A stretch of DNA of 64,000 nucleotides from Chryseobacterium sp. GVT01B (GTDB lineage Bacteria > Bacteroidota > Bacteroidia > Flavobacteriales > Weeksellaceae), in assembly GCF_019970045.1 (NCBI RefSeq), contig NZ_JAHXYI010000004.1, positions 310,001 to 374,000 of the forward strand, written 5' to 3'. Shown here piece by piece: positions 34,080 to 44,564 of this stretch. The notes beneath the pieces are model-generated. The model was given only the letters and a program-made list of their open reading frames with translations. It was not told the DNA's origin and ran no database searches. The position numbers and the translations under genes are program-made. Each line of letters opens with the position of its first letter. Position 1 is the stretch's first letter.

Positions 34080-35387
34080 TTAAATTCTTTCGATATCAGC
34101 ACCAATTGCTTTCAACCTTCCATCAATATTCTCATATCCTCTGTCGATTTGCTCGATATTGTGGATAATTGATTTCCCTTCTGCAGAAAGTGCCGCAATA
34201 AGAAGTGCATTTCCGGCTCTGATATCCGGAGAAACCATTGTTGTTCCTCTTAAAGGAGCTTCCTGGTTCAACCCGATTACCGTAGCTCTGTGCGGATCAC
34301 ATAAAATGATCTGAGCACCCATATCAATTAATTTATCAACAAAGAATAATCTGGATTCAAACATTTTCTGATGAACCAGAATACTTCCTTTTGCCTGAGT
34401 AGCTACCACTAAAATAATAGATAATAAATCCGGTGTAAATCCTGGCCATGGAGCATCCGAAATAGTAAGGATAGATCCGTCAATAAACTTCTGAATTTTA
34501 TAATGTTCCTGAGCAGGAATATAGATATCATCACCACTCTGTTCAAGTTCGATTCCTAATTTTCTGAATGTATTCGGGATAACACCAAGCTGGTTCCAGT
34601 TTACATTTTTGATGGTAATTTCAGATTTCGTCATAGCTGCAAGACCAATCCATGATCCGATTTCTACCATATCCGGAAGCATTGTATGCTCTGTTCCTCT
34701 AAGATAATCTACTCCTTCAATGGTAAGAAGATTAGATCCGATTCCTGAGATATTAGCCCCCATTCTGTTCAGCATTTTACATAATTGCTGAAGGTAAGGT
34801 TCGCAGGCTGCGTTATAGATTCTTGTTTTTCCTTTTGCTAAAGCTGCTGCCATTACAATATTAGCAGTTCCGGTAACAGAAGCTTCTTCCAATAAGATGA
34901 ATTTTCCTCTTAATTCTTTAGCCTTTAAAGAATAGAAATATTCATCTTCATCATAATTGAATTCAGCACCTAATTCAACAAGTCCCTGAAAGTGGGTATC
35001 CAGTCTTCTTCTTCCGATTTTATCACCTCCCGGAGTCGGCATATAAGCTTCTCCATAACGGGCAAGCATCGGCCCCATCAGCATAATGGATCCACGTAAT
35101 TTTGCTCCGTCTTTTTTGAACTCGTTAGATTTTATGTAATCAAAATTTACCTGATCAGCCTTGAAAGTATAATCTCCCTGTCCGTTTTTAGTAATTTTTA
35201 CCCCAAAATCTCCAAGAATTTCAATCAGTCTGTTCACATCATGAATATCCGGAATATTTTTGATTCTTACTTCTTCGTCCGTAAGGAGTACCGCACATAA
35301 AATTTGTAAAGCCTCGTTCTTGGCCCCTTGTGGAGTTATTTCGCCCTGCAGTCTTTTTCCTCCTCTTATTTGAAATGTTCCACTCAT
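34080..35387 (-). CDS. murA: UDP-N-acetylglucosamine 1-carboxyvinyltransferase, Asp-type
   Basis: MurA is the first committed step of peptidoglycan synthesis (PEP transfer to UDP-GlcNAc). The 435-residue protein has the catalytic Lys-Asn in PQGAKNEALQIL and the EPSP-synthase-like repeats. In the active-site loop, where E. coli has PGGC, this protein has PGGDKIGRRRLDTH. The Cys is Asp at residue 122 (codon 35022-35024). Asp at this place keeps activity but removes the residue that fosfomycin alkylates. Its ATG overlaps the DUF4290 stop (TAATG), so the two are translationally coupled. Confidence 0.95.
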   Translation of the reverse strand: MSGTFQIRGGKRLQGEITPQGAKNEALQILCAVLLTDEEVRIKNIPDIHDVNRLIEILGDFGVKITKNGQGDYTFKADQVNFDYIKSNEFKKDGAKLRGSIMLMGPMLARYGEAYMPTPGGDKIGRRRLDTHFQGLVELGAEFNYDEDEYFYSLKAKELRGKFILLEEASVTGTANIVMAAALAKGKTRIYNAACEPYLQQLCKMLNRMGANISGIGSNLLTIEGVDYLRGTEHTMLPDMVEIGSWIGLAAMTKSEITIKNVNWNQLGVIPNTFRKLGIELEQSGDDIYIPAQEHYKIQKFIDGSILTISDAPWPGFTPDLLSIILVVATQAKGSILVHQKMFESRLFFVDKLIDMGAQIILCDPHRATVIGLNQEAPLRGTTMVSPDIRAGNALLIAALSAEGKSIIHNIEQIDRGYENIDGRLKAIGADIERI

Positions 35388-36058
35388 TATTTTCTGTTTT
35401 TATGATTGTTATTATGCCTTCTTTTGTTTGGCTGGTTGCTGTTGTTATTTTTATTACTGTTGTTATTCCTGTTGTTATTGTTATTATTCCTGTTGTTGTT
35501 ATTGCTGGTGTAATAGATTTTACTTTTTTCAAGAGAATCTATTCCGGTAAGGTCCAGCCTGTTTTCAGACAGTTCTTTCAGATGGCGGAAAATAACATCA
35601 TCCGTCACATGTTCTTTATTATAGACATTATAAGATTTCTTCATATTGTTGGCAATTACCTCGATAAGGGCTTCTTTTTCATCACCCGTTTCCAGTTCAA
35701 TTGCTTTTTCTATCAATTGAAGAATACTTTTTCCATAAAACTTAAAGTCACCCTGAAGTTTTGGATATTCCATTCTTTTAGGTTTTTCTGCCAATTGTTC
35801 CGGAGTAGGGAACGGATATGGAGAATCTACATCCAGATCATGATTAGCAAGAATATAAAGATGGTCCCAAAGTTTATGTTTATAATTTTCCTCGTCGCGA
35901 AGTTGTGGGTTTCTCTGACCCATAAAATCGATGATTGCCATAGCCATTTCGTTCCTTTCCTCTTTGGTAGGAAGTTCTTTGCAGCGCTCAACCAACTGTT
36001 GTATAATTCTGCCGTATTCCGGCATATGAAGCTGAGTTTTTTGGGTATTGTATTCCAT
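35387..36058 (-). CDS. DUF4290 family protein with Asn-rich tail
   Basis: This 223-residue cytoplasmic protein belongs to DUF4290, found in Bacteroidota next to murA. The conserved part (about 1-180) begins MEYNTQKTQLHMPEYGRIIQQLV and is helical. The end (about 185-223) is almost only Asn, Arg, Lys and Ser, a low-complexity disordered tail. I chose the ATG at 36058 because MEYN starts the conserved domain; an ATG three codons earlier exists. A -7 box ends 6 bases before this ATG. Function is unknown; coupling to murA suggests a cell-wall link. Confidence 0.88.
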   Translation of the reverse strand: MEYNTQKTQLHMPEYGRIIQQLVERCKELPTKEERNEMAMAIIDFMGQRNPQLRDEENYKHKLWDHLYILANHDLDVDSPYPFPTPEQLAEKPKRMEYPKLQGDFKFYGKSILQLIEKAIELETGDEKEALIEVIANNMKKSYNVYNKEHVTDDVIFRHLKELSENRLDLTGIDSLEKSKIYYTSNNNNRNNNNNNRNNNSNKNNNSNQPNKRRHNNNHKNRK

Positions 36059-36064
36059 AGTATG

Positions 36065-36072
36065 CAAATATA
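36065..36072 (-). promoter_or_regulatory. -7 promoter element abutting the DUF4290 start codon
   Basis: TATATTTG on the minus strand is an exact match. Its G is only 6 bases before the ATG at 36058, where transcription itself would be expected to start, so the mRNA may be leaderless. Confidence 0.5.
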
Positions 36073-36245
36073 TGGATTAAAAGAAAAATTGTTTCGAGAA
36101 TCTGAAAAATTTATGATTTTTTAATGAAATTTTTAAATGATTTTCTTCTTGATTTATTGTTGAAAATTAAAATATTTCCCATTCAATTGAATTTGTTTTC
36201 AATAAAATTGTATCTTGTTTAATAGATTGATAATTAATTATTACG

Positions 36246-37685
36246 ATGAAAAAAACATATTTTTTCCTTTCCCTATTGGCTTTAGCATTAGTCAGCTCTT
36301 GCCAGAACAGAGATGAATTGATTAATGAAACTTCCAGACAGGAAGAAGTTCATAACAAAACGGTGAATGTCACTCATCATGACGGACGTCCTTTCAGCAC
36401 CGGAAAGGATTTCGGATCTACAAACGGTAAATTTGTATCCGGGCCGGGTGGAGGAGTTCTGATGCAAGGTTTTTACTGGGATGTTCCTGAAGGGGGCAAC
36501 TGGTGGAATACTGTTAAAGATAAATTAACCGCATGGTCTGATGCCGGAATTGGTGCCGTATGGCTCCCTCCGGCTTCAAAAGCACAGAACGGAGCTTACT
36601 CTATGGGATATGATCCTACGGATTATTATGATTTTGGAAATTTTAATCAGAATGGAAGTGTGGAAACCCGTTTCGGATCAAGAACAGAGCTTGAAGCATT
36701 GATTACAAAAGCGCACGCAGAAAGTATGCAGGTGTACGCAGATATAGTGATCAATCATAACAGTGGTGGACAATCCGAAGCGAATCCTTTCACCGGAACC
36801 AATACCTGGACTGATTTCTCAGGCGTTGCTTCCGGAAAATTTCAAAGAAACTACAATGATTTTTATAAAAATGCCTACGGAAATAATGACGAAGGGGCTT
36901 TTGGTGGATTTCCCGATCTCTCTCATGCGAACCCCCATGTGCAAGACTGGCTTTGGGGAAGAGATGATTCTGTCGCAAAATATTATAAAAATGTGATGAA
37001 ATTTGACGGCTGGAGATTTGATTACGTTAAAGGGTTCGGCCCTTGGGTAGTCAATACCTGGAATTCTAAAGTAGGTGGATTCTCCGTTGGTGAATTGTGG
37101 GATTCCAACGTAAATACTCTGGAATGGTGGGCCAATAATGCAAACAGTTCAGTATTTGATTTTGCGGCTTATTATAAAATGGACGAAGCTTTTGACAACG
37201 GAAATTTAAACGTTCTGAATGATGATATGATGTGGAAAAGAAATCCATACAAAGCAGTCACTTTTGTGGCCAATCATGACACAGATATCATTTACAATAA
37301 AATGCCGGCCTATGCCTACATCTTGACCCACGAAGGATATCCAACCATTTTTTACAGAGATTATGAAGAATGGCTGAATAAGGAAAGGCTAAACAATCTG
37401 ATCTGGATTCATAACAATAAAGCTACCGGAACAACCTCTATCCTGTATACCGATAATGATGAATATATCGCAAGAAGAAACGGATACAATGGAAATCCCG
37501 GGCTGGTTGTATATATCAATACATCATCAAGCTGGCAGGAAAGATGGATAGAAACCAACTGGAGCAGCCAGCAGATTAAAGATTTTACCGGAAATTCAAC
37601 TTGGTACCCGACTACTCAAGGTGATAAATGGGTGAAAATCCAGTGTCCGCCGAATTCTTATTCTGTATGGTCGCTTAATTTGTAA
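36246..37685 (+). CDS. Alpha-amylase family glycoside hydrolase (GH13), lipoprotein
   Basis: This enzyme cuts alpha-1,4-glucans such as starch outside the inner membrane. The 479-residue protein has a lipoprotein signal (LALALVSSC, Cys near residue 19), then a TIM barrel with all four GH13 regions: DIVINH, GWRFDYVKG with the nucleophile Asp, GELW with the acid/base Glu, and FVANHDTD. The C-terminal part (about 400-479) is a beta-sandwich domain C. No Sus-type susC/susD genes are beside it, so it is probably a stand-alone surface enzyme. Exact product length (maltotetraose and so on) is not readable. Confidence 0.93.
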   Translation: MKKTYFFLSLLALALVSSCQNRDELINETSRQEEVHNKTVNVTHHDGRPFSTGKDFGSTNGKFVSGPGGGVLMQGFYWDVPEGGNWWNTVKDKLTAWSDAGIGAVWLPPASKAQNGAYSMGYDPTDYYDFGNFNQNGSVETRFGSRTELEALITKAHAESMQVYADIVINHNSGGQSEANPFTGTNTWTDFSGVASGKFQRNYNDFYKNAYGNNDEGAFGGFPDLSHANPHVQDWLWGRDDSVAKYYKNVMKFDGWRFDYVKGFGPWVVNTWNSKVGGFSVGELWDSNVNTLEWWANNANSSVFDFAAYYKMDEAFDNGNLNVLNDDMMWKRNPYKAVTFVANHDTDIIYNKMPAYAYILTHEGYPTIFYRDYEEWLNKERLNNLIWIHNNKATGTTSILYTDNDEYIARRNGYNGNPGLVVYINTSSSWQERWIETNWSSQQIKDFTGNSTWYPTTQGDKWVKIQCPPNSYSVWSLNL

Positions 37686-37785
37686 GTAATAATTGATAAT
37701 TGATAATTGATTAAGCTGGTAAAAGACTGTTCTTCAGTTTAACCTCCATTAAACATTAAATAAAAACAACTATACGTCTTATTTG

Positions 37786-37852
37786 TCATTCCGTAGGAAT
37801 CTCTACAATGCATTATTTATAGTACATATTGTAGGAAACTCTTACGGAATGA
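37786..37852. repeat. 67-bp palindromic intergenic repeat
   Basis: TCATTCCGTA (37786-37795) and TACGGAATGA (37843-37852) are exact complements. The inner parts pair partly (TCTACAAT with ATTGTAG). The core sequence recurs near 13986 and in altered form near 23047. A 7-bp tandem stretch (AATTGAT three times) lies upstream at about 37690-37712. There is no ORF in the gap 37686-37893. Confidence 0.65.
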
Positions 37853-37893
37853 TATTTTATAATAATTAGAAAGAAATTTTCTATAAGATAAAA

Positions 37894-38304
37894 TTACACC
37901 TGAATAAACTTTTTCTTCTGGTGCTGATCCGGTAAATAACATTTTTGATTAGCCAGTTTCATCCTGTTTCTGGAAATGATATCATATACCTTATCACTCA
38001 AAAATGCCGGCAGAATTTTTCCTACAAAAGAAAGTTTATACACTCCTCCCAGTAAGTTGGCGATTTCCAGTACTGCCCGTGATTTAATCTGATAATATTG
38101 TCCCGGTTTCCATAGGTACATTGTATTGAAGACATTTGTTTCCAGACCTCTTTCGGATAAAAACTGCTGTCCGAATTCAGATTGAAGAGAAGCAAACATG
38201 AATTTGTCTTTCTTATCCCGCTCCAAAATCCACTGCACCCAGAAATTACAGACTCCGCAATCTCCGTCAAAAAACACAATATGTTTATTTTCCCAGTTTT
38301 CCAC
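37894..38304 (-). CDS. DCC-family thiol-disulfide oxidoreductase (DUF393)
   Basis: This small redox protein of about 136 residues has the DCC signature FFDGDCGVCNFWVQWILERD near the start, with the CxxC pair near residue 18. LSDKVYDIISRNRMKL follows near the end. The long open frame reaches back into the neighbouring gene, but between the last upstream Met and the conserved DGDC motif there is no ATG. A GTG at 38302-38304 gives the normal family length and starts 4 bases after the upstream stop, so I chose it. It forms a pair with the haem-binding protein. Confidence 0.78.
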   Translation of the reverse strand: MENWENKHIVFFDGDCGVCNFWVQWILERDKKDKFMFASLQSEFGQQFLSERGLETNVFNTMYLWKPGQYYQIKSRAVLEIANLLGGVYKLSFVGKILPAFLSDKVYDIISRNRMKLANQKCYLPDQHQKKKFIQV

Positions 38305-38308
38305 GACT

Positions 38309-38776
38309 TTATTTATTAAACATGATCCTTCTTTCTGTATCTTCTTTAACCTTTTTGAAGTATTGGCTAAGCTCTGCACGCTGTTCATCCGATAGTTTGG
38401 CGTTCTGATGTCCCAAATAATAAGACTCAAGCGGCATTTCTTTTTTCTCAACCATCTCTATACATTCCTCCAGTTTATGAAGTTGCCTTTTAGGCTCATA
38501 TACTGCAAAGGTAGAAAAATTAAGATGTTTCCTGCCTTCGTTAATATGATTTTTTACCCACCATGAAGCCGGTGAAATATTGGTATACCATGGATATGCT
38601 GTTTCATTGGAATGACAGTCGTAGCATGAGGTTCTTATAGTACTGGCAATTTTTTCCGGAGTGTTTTTAATCTTCAGAAAATCCATGCCAGGAGTAGGAG
38701 GTGGATTTGTTTTGTCAATCGGAAAAAACTGAATGATAATAAAAGCAACAAGCAGAACAACGATTATTTTTTTCAT
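38309..38776 (-). CDS. Membrane-anchored haem-binding domain protein
   Basis: The protein of about 155 residues has one N-terminal membrane helix (IIVVLLVAFIIIQFFPI) and then a haem-binding domain with a c-type motif, CYDCHSNETAYPWYTNISPASWWV. It should face the periplasm with one covalently bound haem. I start at the second Met (38776); an ATG at 38791 adds five residues. The downstream DCC thiol oxidoreductase would fit a redox or cytochrome-maturation partner, but that is inferred only from the 4-base spacing. Confidence 0.85.
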   Translation of the reverse strand: MKKIIVVLLVAFIIIQFFPIDKTNPPPTPGMDFLKIKNTPEKIASTIRTSCYDCHSNETAYPWYTNISPASWWVKNHINEGRKHLNFSTFAVYEPKRQLHKLEECIEMVEKKEMPLESYYLGHQNAKLSDEQRAELSQYFKKVKEDTERRIMFNK

Positions 38777-38940
38777 AGAGATAGTATTCATGTTTGGTAA
38801 AGATAAAGGTAGTTAATTTATTTTTAGTGATATAAAGTTGGAAGATGCTATTATACTTCCTTCCCCAAGCTTCTTTCTTCCTTTTTTTATAAATACTTAC
38901 GTTGAGTAATTCTAAATTGAACGCTATACTGCTGTTTTTA

Positions 38941-38972
38941 ATTAAGTTAATCTGAAAAATGATTAACTTAAT
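38941..38972. repeat. 12-bp perfect inverted repeat upstream of katG
   Basis: ATTAAGTTAATC (38941-38952) and GATTAACTTAAT (38961-38972) are exact complements with an 8-base spacer. They lie about 80 bases upstream of the katG -33 box. No T run on either side makes a good terminator. It could be a regulator-binding dyad, or the end of the divergent haem-protein promoter region. Confidence 0.5.
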
Positions 38973-39017
38973 ACCACAATTTTGCCTTAGTTCTGATGCT
39001 GTCAGAAATACATGTTT

Positions 39018-39032
39018 ATAGTTTTTAACTAT
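39018..39032 (+). promoter_or_regulatory. OxyR-type binding motif upstream of katG
   Basis: ATAGTTTTTAACTAT fits the OxyR half-site consensus ATAGntnnnanCTAT at every defined position. It lies at about -59 to -73 from the predicted transcription start, a normal place for OxyR activation. The second half-site expected 7 bases away is only weakly present. Confidence 0.6.
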
Positions 39033-39054
39033 CATTGAAATAAAAATTAATAGA

Positions 39055-39085
39055 TTGTATTTATCAGTCAAACGTTGTAGGTTTG
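39055..39085 (+). promoter_or_regulatory. Two-box katG promoter
   Basis: TTG at 39055-39057, a 20-base spacer and TAGGTTTG at 39078-39085 form a complete Bacteroidota promoter. The leader to the katG ATG is about 57 bases. Confidence 0.7.
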
Positions 39086-39142
39086 TCATGTTCTTACAAC
39101 AAAAAATTGAAACTGTATTAATCAACATAAAAAATAAAATAA

Positions 39143-41428
<2,286 letters not shown>

Positions 41429-41448
41429 TCTTTTTAATCATATAACAA

Positions 41449-41483
41449 ACAGGCTGTCTTGAAAAGGCAGCCTGTTGTTTTTA
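41449..41483 (+). terminator. Terminator after katG
   Basis: An 8-bp stem (ACAGGCTG, 41449-41456, with 41468-41475) is followed by a T-rich tail. Confidence 0.8.
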
Positions 41484-41526
41484 TATTTATCGTTGACTTT
41501 GAAGGTTAGCGAAAGATTTATTTATT

Positions 41527-41778
41527 TTATTGATCTCTTTTTAATTTAATAATTTCATCTACTAATAGTGGAATTACATTTCTTGCCATAGCAATGAAAT
41601 CCTGATCCTTAGACTTTATTGAAATGAATTCGATATCATAATCCCTGTTTTCTTCTTCTCCGGTCATTATAAAACCGGATCCGGAATTAAGATCTCTTCC
41701 TTCAATATATGATGTCCATGGAGATGGAGTAGCCTTATTACATATTTCCATGATGTTTTTTAATTCTAATTCTGTCAT
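41527..41778 (-). CDS. Small protein of the ATPSPW/SGSGFIMTG type, function unknown
   Basis: The 83-residue protein contains ATPSPWTSYIEGRDLNSGSGFIMTG and DQDFIAMARNVIPLLVDEI. This pattern recurs in small orphan proteins in phage, plasmid and bacterial genomes, but no function is known. It is acidic, has no membrane segment, and stands alone between katG and tRNA-Gln, on the opposite strand to both neighbouring protein genes. I keep it as a real gene because of the recognisable motifs. Confidence 0.7.
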   Translation of the reverse strand: MTELELKNIMEICNKATPSPWTSYIEGRDLNSGSGFIMTGEEENRDYDIEFISIKSKDQDFIAMARNVIPLLVDEIIKLKRDQ

Positions 41779-41893
41779 TTTACTTAGTTTTAGCCGGATT
41801 CTTTATAGGATTAAATAATTTTTTCGACCTGTTCTGTCGTTATTCCTGAACCAAATTACAATTTAAAGATTTGTCATGAAGATATAAAAACAA

Positions 41894-41919
41894 AAACCAT
41901 CCTTAAAAAAGGATGGTTT
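41894..41919 (-). terminator. Terminator after tRNA-Gln
   Basis: A 9-bp perfect stem (41894-41902 with 41911-41919) followed by T-rich sequence on the minus strand starts one base after the tRNA 3' end. Confidence 0.8.
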
Positions 41920-41920
41920 G

Positions 41921-41991
41921 TAGACCCACAGGGATTCGAACCCCGACTGACGGTACCAAAAACCGGAGTGCTACCGTTACACTATAGGTCT
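41921..41991 (-). tRNA. tRNA-Gln (UUG)
   Basis: The 71-base minus-strand gene folds as a cloverleaf. The acceptor arm is AGACCTA with TGGGTCT. The D arm is around GTGTAACGGTAGCAC. The anticodon loop is TTTTGGT with anticodon TTG. The T arm is CGGGGTTCGAATCCCTG. CCA is not encoded; the sequence after the discriminator A runs into a terminator. Confidence 0.95.
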
Positions 41992-42274
41992 GTTTCGATG
42001 ATGCGAAATTATAGAATTTATTTTAAATATGAAAATCAAAATTAAAGATTAATTAACATAATAAGAGTGTAAAACGCTTTACTTGTTGATATCCAAATAA
42101 TTATTTTTAATAAAAATTTTAAAAAATCTGTTCCTACCCATAAGCAGCAGGTTGGTGAATATTCCCTGCTCAATTTGAAGAGTCGGGTTTATGCTAATTT
42201 ATCCACTGAATAATAACTTCCAGCCTTCTTCTTCCAGCTTCCATCCTGAAGCATTCTGTTAAATAATAAAACCT

Positions 42275-42282
42275 TATCTTTG
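42275..42282 (+). promoter_or_regulatory. -7 promoter element of der
   Basis: TATCTTTG followed by CA is an exact match 82 bases before the der ATG. The leader contains a small CTCCAAAAGTTGGAG hairpin. The rest of the 41992-42274 gap shows only AT-rich sequence and a decayed CTTCCAGC-type spacer repeat at about 42215-42248. Confidence 0.55.
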
Positions 42283-42364
42283 CAAAAAATTGGGCTCCAA
42301 AAGTTGGAGTAACCCATTAATAACATATCCTGAGCATAAGCAGAAGGATTATTAAACATTTTTT

Positions 42365-43675
42365 ATGTCAAATATTGTCGCAATCGTTGGACGTCCCAAC
42401 GTAGGAAAATCCACGCTTTTTAATCGTTTATTAGAAAGAAGAGAAGCTATTGTAGATTCTACAGCTGGTGTTACCAGAGACCGTCACTACGGAAAATCAG
42501 ACTGGAACGGGGTAGATTTTACTGTAATTGATACCGGAGGTTATGATGTAGGTACAGATGATATCTTTGAAGAAGAAATCCGTAAGCAGGTACAATTAGC
42601 TGTAGAAGAGGCTACTTCTATTATCTTTATGATGAACGTGGAAGAAGGACTTACTGATACAGACTACGAAATTTACAGTTTACTAAGAAGATCCAATAAA
42701 CCAATTTATATCGTTATCAATAAAGTAGATTCTGCCAAAGAAGAACTTCCGGCAACAGAATTCTACCAGCTGGGAATTGATAAATATTACACTCTTTCTT
42801 CTGCTACCGGCTCAGGAACAGGAGAAATCTTAGATGATATTGTTAGAGACTTCCCAACAACAGAATATAAAGATCCTTTTGAAGGATTACCTAAAATCAC
42901 TATTGCAGGCCGTCCAAACGTAGGGAAATCTACAATGACCAATGCTTTATTGGATGTTGAAAGAAATATCGTAACGGATATTGCAGGGACTACAAGAGAC
43001 AGTATCCAGACTTTATATAACAAATTCGGACATGAGTTTGTATTGGTTGATACAGCGGGGATGAGAAGAAAATCCAAGGTAAATGAAGACCTTGAATTCT
43101 ACTCTGTAATGAGATCTATCCGTTCTATCGAGTATTCTGACGTAGTGATCATTATGGTGGATGCTACACAGGGATGGGAATCTCAGGATATGAACATCTT
43201 CGGATTGGCTCAGAAAAACAGAAAAGGAATTGTAATCCTTGTTAATAAATGGGATTTGATCGAAGACAAGCAGACCAATACAATGCGTGATTTCGAAAAA
43301 TCAATCAAAGATAAAATCGGTCAGTTCCAGGATATTCCAATCCTATTTGTTTCAGCTTTAACAAAGCAGAGAATCTTAAAAGCTGTAGAAGTGGCAATGC
43401 AGGTTTATGAAGACCGTAAGAAGAAGATTAAAACTTCAAAACTGAATGAAGTAATGCTTCCAATCTTCGAAAATACTCCGCCACCGGCATTGAAAGGAAA
43501 ATATATCAAGATCAAATATTGTGTGCAGCTTCCAACGCCGTCACCACAGTTTGTATTCTTCTGTAACCTTCCACAGTACGTGAAGGAACCTTATAAAAGA
43601 TTTACTGAAAACCAGCTGAGAAAAGAATTCGGGTTTACCGGAGTTCCGATTGAAGTATATTTCAGACAAAAATAA
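42365..43675 (+). CDS. der: Ribosome biogenesis GTPase Der (EngA)
   Basis: Der is a double GTPase needed for 50S ribosome maturation. The 436-residue protein has two G domains in tandem: GRPNVGKSTLFNRL with DTGGY and NKVD, then GRPNVGKSTMTNAL with DTAGMRRKSKV and NKWD. A KH-like C-terminal domain (KIKYCVQLPTPSPQFVFF) follows. Length and order are standard. It is transcribed alone with a -7 box and its own terminator. Confidence 0.97.
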   Translation: MSNIVAIVGRPNVGKSTLFNRLLERREAIVDSTAGVTRDRHYGKSDWNGVDFTVIDTGGYDVGTDDIFEEEIRKQVQLAVEEATSIIFMMNVEEGLTDTDYEIYSLLRRSNKPIYIVINKVDSAKEELPATEFYQLGIDKYYTLSSATGSGTGEILDDIVRDFPTTEYKDPFEGLPKITIAGRPNVGKSTMTNALLDVERNIVTDIAGTTRDSIQTLYNKFGHEFVLVDTAGMRRKSKVNEDLEFYSVMRSIRSIEYSDVVIIMVDATQGWESQDMNIFGLAQKNRKGIVILVNKWDLIEDKQTNTMRDFEKSIKDKIGQFQDIPILFVSALTKQRILKAVEVAMQVYEDRKKKIKTSKLNEVMLPIFENTPPPALKGKYIKIKYCVQLPTPSPQFVFFCNLPQYVKEPYKRFTENQLRKEFGFTGVPIEVYFRQK

Positions 43676-43694
43676 TAGGAACAATTGTTCATAG

Positions 43695-43726
43695 AAAATC
43701 CGGTAAGTTGACTTGCCGGATTTTTA
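43695..43726 (+). terminator. Terminator of der
   Basis: A 13-bp stem (43695-43707 with 43712-43724, one G-U pair, TTGA loop) is followed by T residues. Confidence 0.85.
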
Positions 43727-43868
43727 GTTTAAAATCAAAAATACCACGTAATTATCTCTAAAACCAGATTTTTTATCATTGAATAATTATAGTATATAGC
43801 ATAGGTTTATTTCTATTCATATGCTTTATTTCTCCCCAGGTCCAATCTTTCAATTCGTTTTTTAGTTG

Positions 43869-43876
43869 TAATTTTG
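43869..43876 (+). promoter_or_regulatory. -7 promoter element of upp
   Basis: TAATTTTG followed by CA is an exact match, 36 bases before the upp ATG. Confidence 0.55.
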
Positions 43877-43912
43877 CAGGAATAATTATCTGAAATTAAA
43901 AATAAAATTTTC

Positions 43913-44563
43913 ATGCTTACTATTTTATCGCAACACTTTTCTCTTGTCAATGAATGGATTAACGAACTTAGAAACGTTAATATCCAGCATGATCGAATGA
44001 GATTCAGAAGAAATATGGAAAGAATTGGAGAGATTGCCGCTTTTGAAATCAGTAAAGGTCTGGAGTACAGAGAAGTTGAAATTCAAACTCCTTTAGATAC
44101 AATTAAAAGCAGGGAAATTGCTGTACAGCCGGTTATTACAACTATTTTAAGAGCAGGAGTTCCATTGTTTGAAGGAATTCTGAACTATCTCGATAGAGCA
44201 GACTGTGGTTTTGTAGCAGCCTATAGAAAACACGATGCCAACGATTATTTCTCAATCAAACAGGATTATCTGACTTGCCCAAGCATTGAAGGCAGGCCTT
44301 TGATTGTCGCAGACCCGATGCTGGCAACAGGAGCTTCTTTAATTGAAGCGATCAAAGATTTATTAACCAATGGAAATCCAACCCAGCTCCATATTGTAGC
44401 AGCAATTGCTTCAAGACAGGGAGTGGAAACCATTCAGAATGCCTATCCTGAAGCTCATATCTGGGTAGGAGCTATAGATGAAGAGTTAACATCAAAAGGG
44501 TATATTACTCCTGGTTTAGGAGATGCCGGAGATCTTAGCTACGGAGAAAAACTTCAAAGATAA
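43913..44563 (+). CDS. upp: Uracil phosphoribosyltransferase
   Basis: This pyrimidine-salvage enzyme makes UMP from uracil and PRPP. The 216-residue protein has RMRFRRNMERIGEIAAFEIS near the start, the TTILRAGVPLFEGIL segment, the PRPP-binding loop VADPMLATGASLIEAI, and the uracil-binding GYITPGLGDAGDLSYG end. It converges on the alpha/beta hydrolase gene with one base between the stop codons. Confidence 0.96.
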   Translation: MLTILSQHFSLVNEWINELRNVNIQHDRMRFRRNMERIGEIAAFEISKGLEYREVEIQTPLDTIKSREIAVQPVITTILRAGVPLFEGILNYLDRADCGFVAAYRKHDANDYFSIKQDYLTCPSIEGRPLIVADPMLATGASLIEAIKDLLTNGNPTQLHIVAAIASRQGVETIQNAYPEAHIWVGAIDEELTSKGYITPGLGDAGDLSYGEKLQR

Positions 44564-44564
44564 T

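Noticed and set aside
35330..36124. A 264-codon plus-strand ORF opposite DUF4290 and murA
   Set aside because: It is antisense to a conserved gene, is rich in Phe/Ile/Val, and its length comes from the low-complexity Asn-rich tail read backwards. No family features.
37894..38451. The 185-codon version of the DCC gene
   Set aside because: Its first 50 residues lie inside the haem-binding gene and do not look like a DCC N-terminus; GTG at 38304 fits better.
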